7,876 bases of DNA from Balneolaceae bacterium SMO_bin1 (GTDB lineage Bacteria > Bacteroidota > Rhodothermia > Balneolales > Balneolaceae): positions 1 through 7,876 of the forward strand of contig NNSL01000350.1 in assembly GCA_003123965.1 (NCBI GenBank). The letters run 5' to 3'. This document shows positions 1-6,275 of this stretch, piece after piece (positions within the stretch are counted from its first letter, which is position 1; each line of letters opens with the position of its first letter). Below the pieces are notes generated by a model. That model was given only the letters and a program-made list of their open reading frames with translations. It made no database searches and was not told the origin of the DNA. Position numbers and translations under genes: made by a program.

Positions 1-137
1 AAACATCATTCCCTGTTCAATTGCAGTTTAAATTTCGAGTCATTATGATTCATAATTTGCTCAATTAATGCAACCGCTAAACTACAAATTACAAACAAGC
101 ATTTTCTTATAAAATTACGGATGAATCTTACAAAATT
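1..137. other. Non-coding stretch downstream of the methyltransferase
   Basis: This AT-rich end of the window lies past the stop codon of the minus-strand methyltransferase gene. I see no convincing coding region. The only structured element is an odd-length palindrome at 42-56 (ATTATGA, one base, TCATAAT). Read on the minus strand it could form a 6-bp AT-only hairpin, but no T-tract follows it, so it is not a convincing intrinsic terminator. Two minus-strand ATG codons at 9-7 and 6-4 could begin a next gene outside the window, but there is too little sequence to judge. Confidence 0.5.
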
Positions 138-764
138 TTATGTAACTGATTTTACTGCTGTTACAAAAAAGAAGTTCCAATACCGCCAGTGCCATGTTTT
201 TGTTTCTGATATTATGAAGCCACTTTGAACGAGCATATTATCAAACTCAGCAAGCGATTTTGTATCAATATGCTCCTGCGTGTTCAATGATATAATAAAA
301 TTAATGAACCTAAACAGCCCCGACCGATTCCAGTCCTGCACGAGCAGTTGTCCGCCTGGTTTCAACATGTGGTAACAGCGATCCAAAACGGCTTGCTGGT
401 TGCGATAAAAGTGAAACGAATTCAAGCAAAATATAACATCAAATGTGGATTCACCGTATTCGATTTTTTCGGCCGGCTGATTGGAAAAACTGACTTTTGA
501 TTGCTCAGGCAACCGATTGCGAGCGATTGCAAGCATTTCTGAAGAGGGGTCATTAATCACCAGTTTCTCAAAACGGTATTTTTCGTCAATTAGCGCTTGG
601 GCCAGCAGCCCCGTCCCCCCGCTTAAATCTAAAATCACTTTGGCTTCGTCGAGTTTGGCATGTTCAAGAAACTGCGTATGGGTATGTTTCAAATAGGCCG
701 ACCACCGCTCTTCGTACGACGAAGCCCGCTTATTATACATTTGCACCGTTTTGTCTTTTTCCAT
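138..764 (-). CDS. Class I SAM-dependent methyltransferase, substrate unknown
   Basis: The 208-residue protein has the Rossmann-type methyltransferase core of the Methyltransf_11/UbiE-like kind. Residues 43-52 (VILDLSGGTG) form SAM-binding motif I, with Ser48 where the first glycine of DxGxGxG is usual. The acidic loop after strand 2 is at 70-72 (IND). Residues 108-119 (FDVIFCLNSFHF) are the motif around strand 4, and LKPGG at 134-138 precedes strand 5. The C-terminus is rich in Trp and Phe (190-200). It lies 14 bp downstream of copA on the same strand, so the two are probably co-transcribed. The ATG at 764-762 is preceded by no clear Shine-Dalgarno. The substrate cannot be read from sequence; small metabolites, quinones or a natural product are all possible. 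An ArsM-type arsenic methyltransferase is unlikely because only two cysteines are present (113 and 130) and the usual cysteine pattern is missing. Confidence 0.85.
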   Translation of the reverse strand: MEKDKTVQMYNKRASSYEERWSAYLKHTHTQFLEHAKLDEAKVILDLSGGTGLLAQALIDEKYRFEKLVINDPSSEMLAIARNRLPEQSKVSFSNQPAEKIEYGESTFDVIFCLNSFHFYRNQQAVLDRCYHMLKPGGQLLVQDWNRSGLFRFINFIISLNTQEHIDTKSLAEFDNMLVQSGFIISETKTWHWRYWNFFFVTAVKSVT

Positions 765-778
765 TGCTGTACCCGTTA

Positions 779-3286
779 TTAGGGCTGAATATCTTTCTTG
801 CGGAGGCGCCGCGAGTTGCCCACTACATTGATAGAGCTGAATGCCATGGCGGCCTCTGCCAACAGCGGATGGAGCATGCCCAATATTGCCAGTGGAATCA
901 TCACTACGTTATAGAAAAAGGCCCAAAACAGGTTCTGCTTGATTTTGGTGAAGGTAGCGCGACTTAGTTTCACGGCTTTCACAACGGCGCTCAAATCGCC
1001 TTTTACTAATACAATATCACCCGACTCAATGGCTACATCGGTTCCTGTGCCAATGGCGATACCCACCTGTGCCTGCGCCAACGCCGGGGCATCATTGATG
1101 CCGTCTCCTACCATGGCCACAGTTTTTCCCTGCAGCTGCAAGCGTTTTATCTCGTCTGATTTCTGATCCGGCAGCACTTCGGCAATCACTTCTTCAATGC
1201 CCACCTCCGCAGCAACGGCCTTAGCCGTTCGCTCGTTATCACCTGTAATCATTACCGGCTTGAGCCCGAATTCTTTCAGCGCGGCAATTGCTTTTTTGCT
1301 GTCTTCCTTGATCGGATCTGCCACAGCAATAATGCCGGCTACTTCATTATTTACAGAAACCAGCATGGCGGTTTTAGCCTGCGATTCAAGATCACTTAGC
1401 TGCTTCTCAATATGGTCTCCAAGGGTGATATTTGATTCACTCAATAATGTTCGCGTGCCCACTAAAACGTGCTTGACTTTACCATCTTCTTCAATCTCGG
1501 CTCTAATCCCTTTTCCGGTAATTGCTTCAAATTTATCGGCATTTGGCAGCTTGCCATTATTTTGCTTTGCATGCATTACAATTGCCTGCCCCAGCGGGTG
1601 CTCCGAGCCCTTTTCGGCAGAGGCCGCCCACTGGATCAATTCTTTTTCCGATTTCCCGTTTAATGCAATTACGTCCGTCACTCCGGGATTTCCTTCCGTA
1701 ATGGTGCCGGTTTTATCAAGTACAATTACGTCCACATCTTTCATCGCCTGTATAGCTTCACCGCGCCGGATGAGGACTCCATTTTCAGCGCCCATCCCCG
1801 AGCCCACCATTAAAGCTGTGGGCGTTGCGAGCCCCAGTGCACATGGACAAGCAATTACCAGCACGGCAATTGCCGCGTAAAAAGCTAATGCAACATCACC
1901 CATGCCCGGGTTGATCCACGGCAAAAAACCGGATGCCCACGCGGCAATGCCGCCAAAAAAGCCGGGAAAGAGCAGCCATAAACCCAAAGTGGCCATTGCA
2001 ATTCCAATCACCGTAGGTACAAAAACGGCGGTGATGCGATCCGCAAATTCCTGGATAGGCACTTTTGAGCCTTGGGCTTCTTCAACAAGTCGTATCACTT
2101 GATTTAAAAAGGTGTCCTTACCCACTTTTGTCGCCTCAACCTTTAGTACGCCGTTTTTATTCAGCGTGGCGCCAATCACTTCATCACCCGATGATTTTTC
2201 AACCGGCATCGATTCGCCCGTGGCGATTGATTCATCCACGGCGCTTTGGCCCTCAATTACCTGGCCGTCAGTCGGGATTTTTTCGCCGGGACGAACAATC
2301 ATGATATCGCCGGGCTGTAAATCTTGAACGGGCACCTCTACTTCTTCGCCGTCGCGTTCAACAGTGGCTTCCTTGGCCTCCAGCGTCATCAGTTTTTTAA
2401 TAGCTTCAGAGGCCCGCCCTTTGGCTTTGGTTTCGATATACCGGCCGGTCAGGTGAAAGGCCATAATCATACCTGCGATGCCGGCAAAACTGTGAAATGG
2501 CGGCGCCCAGCCAAATTGGTGGAATAATGCCACAAATCCGGTGGAGAGCGCTGCCAGCGAGCCCATCGCAATAAGCACATCCATATTCGGCGTGCCATTC
2601 CGCGCCGACTTCCAGGCGCTTTGCATGGTATTTAAACCGGGATAAAATATTACCGCCGTGGAGAGGCTAATCATCCCAACTTGATACGTTAACCCGCCTA
2701 AAAAAGTATAACCCCATACCATTTTGGGAATCATCCAAAGCATGAGCGGAATCGTCAGCGCCCACGCCCACCACATGCGATTGTAGGCATCTTGCAATTT
2801 CTTTTGTTCGCGTTGTGCGCTGGCTTCGGCACGTGAGGCCCCCGAATCACGTTGATCATCAACCAATGTATAACCGGCGGCTTCAATAGCTTCCGCAAAA
2901 TCACTGCGGGTTACGGTTGATACGTGAGAAACCCGGGCCGTTTCAGTTGCCAGGTTCACGTTAACTTCTCGTACGCCCTCGGTTGATTCCAGCGCTTTTT
3001 GAACGGCATCCGTGCACCCCGAGCAGTGCATGCCTTCAATCTTCAGCGTGCTAACTTTCTCGTTTTCAGCCACACTGTAGCCGGCTTCTTGCACTGCCCG
3101 TTTTATATCTTTTTGAGATACTCTTCCACCATCAAAGGAGACTGAAGCTGTTTCTGTAGCCAAGTTTACCGAGGCTTCTTCGACACCTTCTAACTGGTTT
3201 AGTGACTTTTCTACAGCGGAGGAACAGCCCGCGCAGTGCATGCCTTCAATTTGCAGCGTTTCTTTTGTGCGTTTTTGGATGGCCAT
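779..3286 (-). CDS. copA: Cu(I)-exporting P1B-type ATPase
   Basis: At 835 residues this is a full-length copper-exporting ATPase of the inner membrane, which uses ATP to pump Cu(I) out of the cytoplasm. Two N-terminal heavy-metal-associated domains carry GMHCAGC (15-21) and GMHCSGC (85-91). About eight membrane helices follow, roughly at 172-190, 197-218, 234-255, 265-284, 416-440, 466-490, 784-803 and 808-826. The catalytic set is complete: TGES actuator loop (356-359), CPC in helix 6 (480-482), phosphorylated Asp in DKTGT (524-528), HP of the nucleotide domain (563-564), TGDN (681-684) and GDGINDAP (727-734). The transport-site residues Tyr792-Asn793, Met814 and Ser818 match the Cu(I) subgroup (P1B-1), which argues against Zn/Cd/Pb or Co specificity. 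The ATG at 3286-3284 is preceded by an A-rich stretch and no Shine-Dalgarno. It heads a likely two-gene unit with the methyltransferase, and regulation probably acts in the 213-bp divergent region upstream. Confidence 0.97.
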   Translation of the reverse strand: MAIQKRTKETLQIEGMHCAGCSSAVEKSLNQLEGVEEASVNLATETASVSFDGGRVSQKDIKRAVQEAGYSVAENEKVSTLKIEGMHCSGCTDAVQKALESTEGVREVNVNLATETARVSHVSTVTRSDFAEAIEAAGYTLVDDQRDSGASRAEASAQREQKKLQDAYNRMWWAWALTIPLMLWMIPKMVWGYTFLGGLTYQVGMISLSTAVIFYPGLNTMQSAWKSARNGTPNMDVLIAMGSLAALSTGFVALFHQFGWAPPFHSFAGIAGMIMAFHLTGRYIETKAKGRASEAIKKLMTLEAKEATVERDGEEVEVPVQDLQPGDIMIVRPGEKIPTDGQVIEGQSAVDESIATGESMPVEKSSGDEVIGATLNKNGVLKVEATKVGKDTFLNQVIRLVEEAQGSKVPIQEFADRITAVFVPTVIGIAMATLGLWLLFPGFFGGIAAWASGFLPWINPGMGDVALAFYAAIAVLVIACPCALGLATPTALMVGSGMGAENGVLIRRGEAIQAMKDVDVIVLDKTGTITEGNPGVTDVIALNGKSEKELIQWAASAEKGSEHPLGQAIVMHAKQNNGKLPNADKFEAITGKGIRAEIEEDGKVKHVLVGTRTLLSESNITLGDHIEKQLSDLESQAKTAMLVSVNNEVAGIIAVADPIKEDSKKAIAALKEFGLKPVMITGDNERTAKAVAAEVGIEEVIAEVLPDQKSDEIKRLQLQGKTVAMVGDGINDAPALAQAQVGIAIGTGTDVAIESGDIVLVKGDLSAVVKAVKLSRATFTKIKQNLFWAFFYNVVMIPLAILGMLHPLLAEAAMAFSSINVVGNSRRLRKKDIQP

Positions 3287-3354
3287 AGTTTTTGCGTTGA
3301 TTTTGACAGTTCTTTTTAATGGTGCCTAAGTTAAAAACTACAACACTAAGAGGT

Positions 3355-3384
3355 ATTACAGAATTGTTGGGGATTGTTACACAA
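3355..3384 (-). promoter_or_regulatory. Candidate copA promoter
   Basis: On the minus strand, TTGTGT (3384-3379) and TGTAAT (3360-3355) are separated by 18 bp. The -10 match is five of six to TATAAT and the -35 match is weak (three of six). A start near 3348 would give a leader of about 60 nt before the copA ATG. An inverted repeat AATTGT/ACAATT (3362-3367 and 3381-3386) brackets the spacer, where a repressor or activator could bind. The region is AT-rich, so chance matches are likely. Confidence 0.25.
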
Positions 3385-3444
3385 TTTTTGTTGACCAAAA
3401 TGTCGAACAAAAAAGTTAAATATTTTTTACTTAGTGTAACTTTT
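3362..3444. promoter_or_regulatory. Cluster of dyads in the divergent control region
   Basis: Three inverted repeats sit almost end to end between copA and the membrane-protein gene. The first is AATTGT (3362-3367) with ACAATT (3381-3386). The second is TTGTTGAC (3388-3395) with GTCGAACAA (3402-3410), which match apart from one inserted base. The third is AAAAGTTA (3411-3418) with TAACTTTT (3437-3444). In addition, GTTACAC (3376-3382) recurs inverted as GTGTAAC (3434-3440). Such symmetry is typical of operators for dimeric regulators, but the three arms differ in sequence and the DNA is AT-rich, so functional assignment is tentative. Confidence 0.3.
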
Positions 3445-3456
3445 ATTTTACGCGAC

Positions 3457-3463
3457 GTATAGT
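3457..3463 (+). promoter_or_regulatory. Candidate -10 element for the membrane-protein gene
   Basis: GTATAGT ends 36 bp before the ATG at 3500. The same heptamer ends 40 bp before the msrB start (4963-4969), and the repeated placement is the main support. No good -35 box lies 16-19 bp upstream. Confidence 0.25.
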
Positions 3464-3499
3464 ACAGCAGACACCAACAAGAATTAAAACACAACAGTT

Positions 3500-3952
3500 A
3501 TGTCTAAACAAGAAATTTATGCGTGGTGCTCACTCGGTTTTAGCTCGGCCGTGCTTGCTTACTACATCATTTGGGTATTTGGGCTTCCGCTGGGACTGGA
3601 AAATTATGCGGAACAGATCACAAGTCTGTTGTGGAAAATCATTGCTGTTACCTTTGTTGTAGAATTTATTCTGGACCTGCTAAATTCAACCACCTTTGGA
3701 GGTATTCAAAAGGACGAGCGCGATTTTCGCATTGAATTTAAAGGGTTTAGAAATGCTTACTATTTTTTGATGGCAGCCATCGTTTTTCTCATTGGGCACA
3801 TACTTATAAACGATTTCATGAGCAACGCTTCGGGAGGACCAGTACTCCTGACAGAGATTTTTGGCGTTTTTCATATTCTCGTTTTAATCCTCTTTGGAGC
3901 CAACATTCTGAAATCTGCTACACAAATTGTTCATTACCAGCGGGGTATTTAA
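3500..3952 (+). CDS. Four-helix integral membrane protein of unknown function
   Basis: The 150-residue product has four hydrophobic segments, roughly at 8-30, 40-62, 86-106 and 117-139, and no signal peptide or recognisable catalytic motif. Between helices 2 and 3 lies a charged stretch with KDERD (71-75), then Ile78, Lys81 and NAYY (85-88). This resembles the DERD-containing loop of DUF2178-like small membrane proteins, which often sit next to a small XRE regulator. The gene is divergent from copA and followed directly by such a regulator, so the two form a membrane-protein/regulator pair. The ATG at 3500 has no Shine-Dalgarno but has an A-rich upstream context, like its neighbours. Function is unknown; a role in envelope stress or in sensing for the regulator is speculation. 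Confidence 0.8.
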   Translation: MSKQEIYAWCSLGFSSAVLAYYIIWVFGLPLGLENYAEQITSLLWKIIAVTFVVEFILDLLNSTTFGGIQKDERDFRIEFKGFRNAYYFLMAAIVFLIGHILINDFMSNASGGPVLLTEIFGVFHILVLILFGANILKSATQIVHYQRGI

Positions 3953-3953
3953 G

Positions 3954-4169
3954 GTGAATGACGGGCAGATAAAAAATAATATTCGCACGCTGCGTTTTCA
4001 CCACGGAGAAATGACCCAGAAGGAACTAGCTCACCGCGTGGGCGTAACCCGCCAGACGATTAACGCCATTGAAGCCGCCAAATATTCGCCCTCTCTGGAG
4101 CTGGCTTTTCGCATTGCGGCGGTATTTGATGTGCCGCTGGAAGAAGTTTTTCAATACGTGCAGGATTAA
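3954..4169 (+). CDS. Small XRE-family DNA-binding regulator
   Basis: This is a 71-residue protein made almost entirely of one helix-turn-helix domain of the Cro/CI (XRE) type. MTQKELAHRVGVTRQTINAI at 20-39 covers the two recognition helices. It is followed by the AKYSPSLELAFRIAAVF stretch (42-58) and a C-terminal PLEEVFQY (61-68), all typical of the approximately 67-residue YozG-like regulators. I chose the GTG at 3954-3956 because it gives the usual family length and begins one base after the TAA (3950-3952) of the membrane-protein gene. The in-frame TTG at 3927 would add nine residues encoded inside that gene. The G-rich AGCGGGG (3939-3945) lies about 8 bp upstream of the GTG and may act as a weak ribosome site. 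The tight junction indicates translational coupling with the membrane protein. Targets are unknown; autoregulation of the pair is the simplest guess. Confidence 0.88.
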   Translation: MNDGQIKNNIRTLRFHHGEMTQKELAHRVGVTRQTINAIEAAKYSPSLELAFRIAAVFDVPLEEVFQYVQD

Positions 4170-4208
4170 CTACAGAGGTCACAGAGTATCGCTGGAGGCT
4201 GGAAAGTG
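4170..4208. repeat. CACAGAG-type short repeat and a palindrome arm
   Basis: Just after the regulator stop, ACAGAGGTCACAGAG (4172-4186) contains ACAGAG twice at a nine-base step. GCTGGAGGCTGGAAAG (4191-4206) has GCTGG twice. GCTGGAAA (4198-4205) is the exact reverse complement of TTTCCAGC at 4269-4276, inside the end of the facing AraC gene. These look like remnants of dispersed low-complexity intergenic repeats; whether they recur in the genome cannot be seen here. Confidence 0.35.
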
Positions 4209-4229
4209 TGCATTCAGTTTTTGAATGCA
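4209..4229. terminator. Hairpin between convergent genes, probable terminator
   Basis: TGCATTCA (4209-4216) and TGAATGCA (4222-4229) form a perfect 8-bp stem with a 5-nt GTTTT loop. It sits 40 bp past the XRE regulator stop and 36 bp past the AraC stop on the other strand, the right place for a terminator serving both convergent genes. The T-rich tail on the plus strand (ATCTTATTTA) is interrupted and the minus-strand side has no T-tract, so termination strength is uncertain. Confidence 0.55.
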
Positions 4230-4264
4230 AATCTTATTTAGCAATTTCTTAAAAATTCCAATTT

Positions 4265-4843
4265 CTAATTTCCAGCTTTCTCAATCCCGTCCAATGGCTT
4301 TCGAAAAGAATCCCGCGCTTTTTTATAATCAGTGGGCGACATACCAGTGACCTGTTTAAACTGGCCGGAAAGATGAGCCACACTGCTGTAGTTCAATTGA
4401 TGTGCAATTTCGCTTAACGTCATCTCCCCATAAGAAAGCAACTCTTTTACGCGCTCAATTTTTAAATGAATGAAATACTTTTCAATAGTAATGTCTTCAA
4501 TTTCTGAGAAGGTTGAACTCAGTGATGAATAGTTTTGATGCAGCTCCTCCGCCAAATATGTAGATAATTTTGGTGTTTCGTCCTCATCCTCAAGCTGCTG
4601 CACATAACTAATTAAAAGCGTTTTTATTTGCTCGGCCAGCTGCTGGTCTCTTCCTTCTATCAATTCAAATCCAAATTCCTGGAGCGCTTCGTTGATGCTG
4701 TGTGGCGATACTTCCTCATCTGCTTCAACCACGGCCCGGCCCAACTCCACTTCATGAACCGAAAATCCTAATTGCGTGAGCGTGTCGCGCACCACCATTT
4801 TACAGCGGGGACAAACCATATTTTTGATCATCAATTCCTGCAT
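4265..4843 (-). CDS. AraC-family regulator with N-terminal HMA-like CxxC domain
   Basis: The product is 192 residues if read from the ATG at 4843-4841. An N-terminal domain of about 65 residues begins MQELMIKNMVCPRCK, with Cys11 and Cys14 as its only cysteines. Spacing and flanks resemble the metal-binding loop of heavy-metal-associated domains. The C-terminal half (about 95-180) is an AraC/XylS DNA-binding domain whose second helix-turn-helix region begins MTLSEIAHQLNYSSVAHLSG and ends GMSPTDYKK. The family role would be a transcription factor sensing a soft metal or thiol state; copper is the natural candidate given copA nearby, but this is inference. A TTG at 4879-4877 would add 12 residues. 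I prefer the ATG because the extra residues are not conserved-looking and HMA-type domains start close to this point. The last residues (KAGN) are encoded within repeat-like sequence shared with the adjoining gap. Confidence 0.88.
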   Translation of the reverse strand: MQELMIKNMVCPRCKMVVRDTLTQLGFSVHEVELGRAVVEADEEVSPHSINEALQEFGFELIEGRDQQLAEQIKTLLISYVQQLEDEDETPKLSTYLAEELHQNYSSLSSTFSEIEDITIEKYFIHLKIERVKELLSYGEMTLSEIAHQLNYSSVAHLSGQFKQVTGMSPTDYKKARDSFRKPLDGIEKAGN

Positions 4844-4880
4844 AATTGTACCATCGAGATTTAATTTTCGGTACTTCAAC

Positions 4881-4902
4881 TTAAATCACAAGCTATCCTC
4901 CT
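4881..4902 (-). promoter_or_regulatory. Consensus Shine-Dalgarno followed by a two-codon ORF
   Basis: On the minus strand AGGAGG (4902-4897) is followed after seven bases by GTG-ATT-TAA (4889-4881). One base later comes the TTG (4879) that could start the longer form of the AraC regulator. It is the only perfect Shine-Dalgarno noticed in the window. It is 17 nt from the TTG and 53 nt from the ATG, too far to serve either directly. It may be chance, or a minimal leader allowing reinitiation. Confidence 0.25.
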
Positions 4903-4938
4903 GCAATAACGTAAGTTTTGAACATTACAATCCGTCTA

Positions 4939-4969
4939 TTGAATGAATTCGTACAGTTAAATGTATAGT
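4939..4969 (+). promoter_or_regulatory. Candidate msrB promoter
   Basis: TTGAAT (4939-4944) and TATAGT (4964-4969) are spaced by 19 bp on the plus strand. A start near 4976 would leave a leader of about 34 nt before the msrB ATG. The -10 with its preceding G matches the heptamer upstream of the membrane-protein gene at 3457-3463. The long spacer is unusual for a housekeeping promoter. The rest of the divergent gap between the AraC regulator and msrB shows nothing else I can name. Confidence 0.3.
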
Positions 4970-5009
4970 CAATAACAGATCACAAAAGCACTTTAAATAA
5001 GCCAAAATT

Positions 5010-5555
5010 ATGCAAAAAATAGTTCTCCCTGTATTCGCAATACTTCTGGCACTTTTTATCGGCTGCAATGCTTCCGGTGATAATGAAGCTTCGCACCAGC
5101 ATAATACGAACGCCGCCAGCGCAATCAGCTACCAATCTGCCGATAGCATTACGGTAGGCAATGTGGAAAAAACAGAGGAAGAATGGAAACAGATTTTAAC
5201 CGAGGAAGAGTTTTACATTCTGCGGGAACGCGGCACCGAGCCGGCATTTGAAAACGAATATTACGACAATAAAAAAGAAGGCATCTATTACTGCGCCGCA
5301 TGCGGGCTGCCGCTGTACAGCTCCAGTACCAAATTCGATTCGGGTACCGGCTGGCCAAGTTTCTGGGATCCTATTGAGCCCAAGGTTATTGAGCGCCGAA
5401 GCGACAATCGTTATGGCATGGAACGGGTTGAAGTGGTGTGTGCGCAATGCGGGTCTCACCTCGGCCATATTTTTGATAATTCTACGGTTCCCAGCGGCAA
5501 GCGGCATTGCCTGAATTCGCTCGCACTCGATTTTAAACAACAGAGCGTAGAGTAG
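5010..5555 (+). CDS. msrB: Peptide-methionine (R)-S-oxide reductase, predicted lipoprotein
   Basis: The 181-residue enzyme reduces the R epimer of methionine sulfoxide in proteins, repairing oxidative damage. The first 19 residues form a short hydrophobic signal peptide ending LFIGC, a lipobox with Cys19 as the likely lipidated residue. Phe at -3 is a less common choice. A linker of about 30 residues follows, and the SelR domain starts near residue 55. The zinc ligands are CAAC (95-98) and CAQC (144-147). GTGWPSF (112-118) and HLGHIF (150-155) are active-site motifs, and RHCLNS places the catalytic cysteine at 167. It is therefore a cysteine-type, zinc-containing MsrB working in the periplasm or on a membrane surface. 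The ATG at 5010 has A-rich upstream sequence and no Shine-Dalgarno. It is transcribed away from the HMA-like/AraC regulator, which may share its control region. The electron donor would have to be extracytoplasmic; the secreted thioredoxin-like protein at 6276-6797 is a candidate. Confidence 0.96.
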   Translation: MQKIVLPVFAILLALFIGCNASGDNEASHQHNTNAASAISYQSADSITVGNVEKTEEEWKQILTEEEFYILRERGTEPAFENEYYDNKKEGIYYCAACGLPLYSSSTKFDSGTGWPSFWDPIEPKVIERRSDNRYGMERVEVVCAQCGSHLGHIFDNSTVPSGKRHCLNSLALDFKQQSVE

Positions 5556-5557
5556 AT

Positions 5558-5580
5558 AAGCGTGTATTAAGTGTCCGCTT
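5558..5580. terminator. Weak inverted repeat between convergent msrB and mntR
   Basis: AAGCG (5558-5562) and CGCTT (5576-5580) could pair across a 13-nt loop in the 27-bp gap between the two facing stop codons. The stem is short and no clean T-tract follows on either strand, so this is at most a weak terminator. Confidence 0.25.
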
Positions 5581-5582
5581 CA

Positions 5583-6248
5583 TTATTTAGCGGGCAGCTC
5601 GGCAATGAAAATAGTGCTGGCCATATCGCGTCCAAGCACACATTCTTTGCCTTCAACCTTGAGGGTGAGCGGCCCCTCAAACGGTGCTTTTTTTGTGATT
5701 TGCAATCGTACCCCCGGCAGCAGACCTTCTTTTTCCAAATAGCGAAGTCGCTCCGGCTCCTGATCTTTAACGCGTGCGACTATATAGGGATGATTTTCCT
5801 CGCCGTTCACCAGAGGTTCCTCATCCACTTCGGGCATAATACCATCTTTAGAAGGAATAGGGTCTCCATGGGGATCGTGGGTAGGGTTATCAAGAAGCTC
5901 AGCAATTTTGTCTTCAAAGCGTTCCGAAATATGATGCTCCAGTTTTTCGGCTTCGTCGTGCACTTCATCCCACGAGTAGCCCATAACCTCCAGCAGGTAA
6001 AGCTCCAGCAAGCGATGATGACGAATTATTTCCAGGGCAATTTTCTGTCCGGCTTGCGTTAGTCGTGCTCCTTTATATGATTGGTAATCAACGAGTCCCA
6101 TTTCGGCCAGGCGCTTAATCATATTTGTTACAGAGGCCGACGATACATCCATAGCTTCGGCCAAGCGCGTAGTAGATGCACCTTTCTCATCGGTTTCGAG
6201 CTTATAAATCGCTTTCAAATAATCTTCAACTGCCTGGCTCAACACCAT
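5583..6248 (-). CDS. mntR: DtxR/MntR-family metalloregulator with C-terminal FeoA-like domain
   Basis: The 221-residue protein is a metal-dependent repressor of the DtxR family, cytoplasmic and dimeric by family precedent. Residues 1-62 form the winged helix-turn-helix (TTRLAEAMDVSSASVTNMIK at 26-45). Residues 65-140 are the dimerisation and metal-binding domain, and about 152-219 form the SH3/FeoA-like domain. Predicted ligands by alignment to known members are Asp9, His78, Glu82, His97, Glu101, Glu104 and His105. Asp9 and Glu101 replace Met10 and Cys102 of DtxR and match the manganese sensor MntR, so Mn(II) is the likelier effector, but Fe(II) cannot be excluded. The family-typical THDPHGDPIP occurs at 123-132. 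It is the last gene of an apparent operon, 27 bp after the thioredoxin-like gene. No Shine-Dalgarno precedes the ATG at 6248-6246. No transporter target is visible nearby, so its regulon lies elsewhere. Confidence 0.92.
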   Translation of the reverse strand: MVLSQAVEDYLKAIYKLETDEKGASTTRLAEAMDVSSASVTNMIKRLAEMGLVDYQSYKGARLTQAGQKIALEIIRHHRLLELYLLEVMGYSWDEVHDEAEKLEHHISERFEDKIAELLDNPTHDPHGDPIPSKDGIMPEVDEEPLVNGEENHPYIVARVKDQEPERLRYLEKEGLLPGVRLQITKKAPFEGPLTLKVEGKECVLGRDMASTIFIAELPAK

Positions 6249-6275
6249 TTTTTCAAGAAATTTGATTTTAAAGTC

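Noticed and set aside
4..9. Minus-strand ATG-ATG preceded by AGGGA, possible start of a next gene
   Set aside because: Only three codons are inside the window, so nothing can be supported.
1197..1880. 227-residue plus-strand reading frame inside copA
   Set aside because: It is antisense to the nucleotide-binding domain of copA, which is intact and fully conserved, and its Ser/Pro/Ala-rich product is a codon-bias artefact.
3246..3494. 82-residue minus-strand reading frame overlapping the copA start
   Set aside because: It covers the AT-rich control region and overlaps the first codons of copA in another frame. The product has no domain-like pattern and would block the divergent promoters.
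3927..3953. TTG start giving an 80-residue XRE regulator
   Set aside because: It adds nine residues from within the membrane-protein gene. The GTG at 3954 gives the family-typical length and a coupled start.
5196..5540. 114-residue minus-strand reading frame
   Set aside because: It is antisense to the conserved catalytic part of msrB.
5571..6062. 163-residue plus-strand reading frame
   Set aside because: It is antisense to the clearly recognisable mntR gene and shows no family features.
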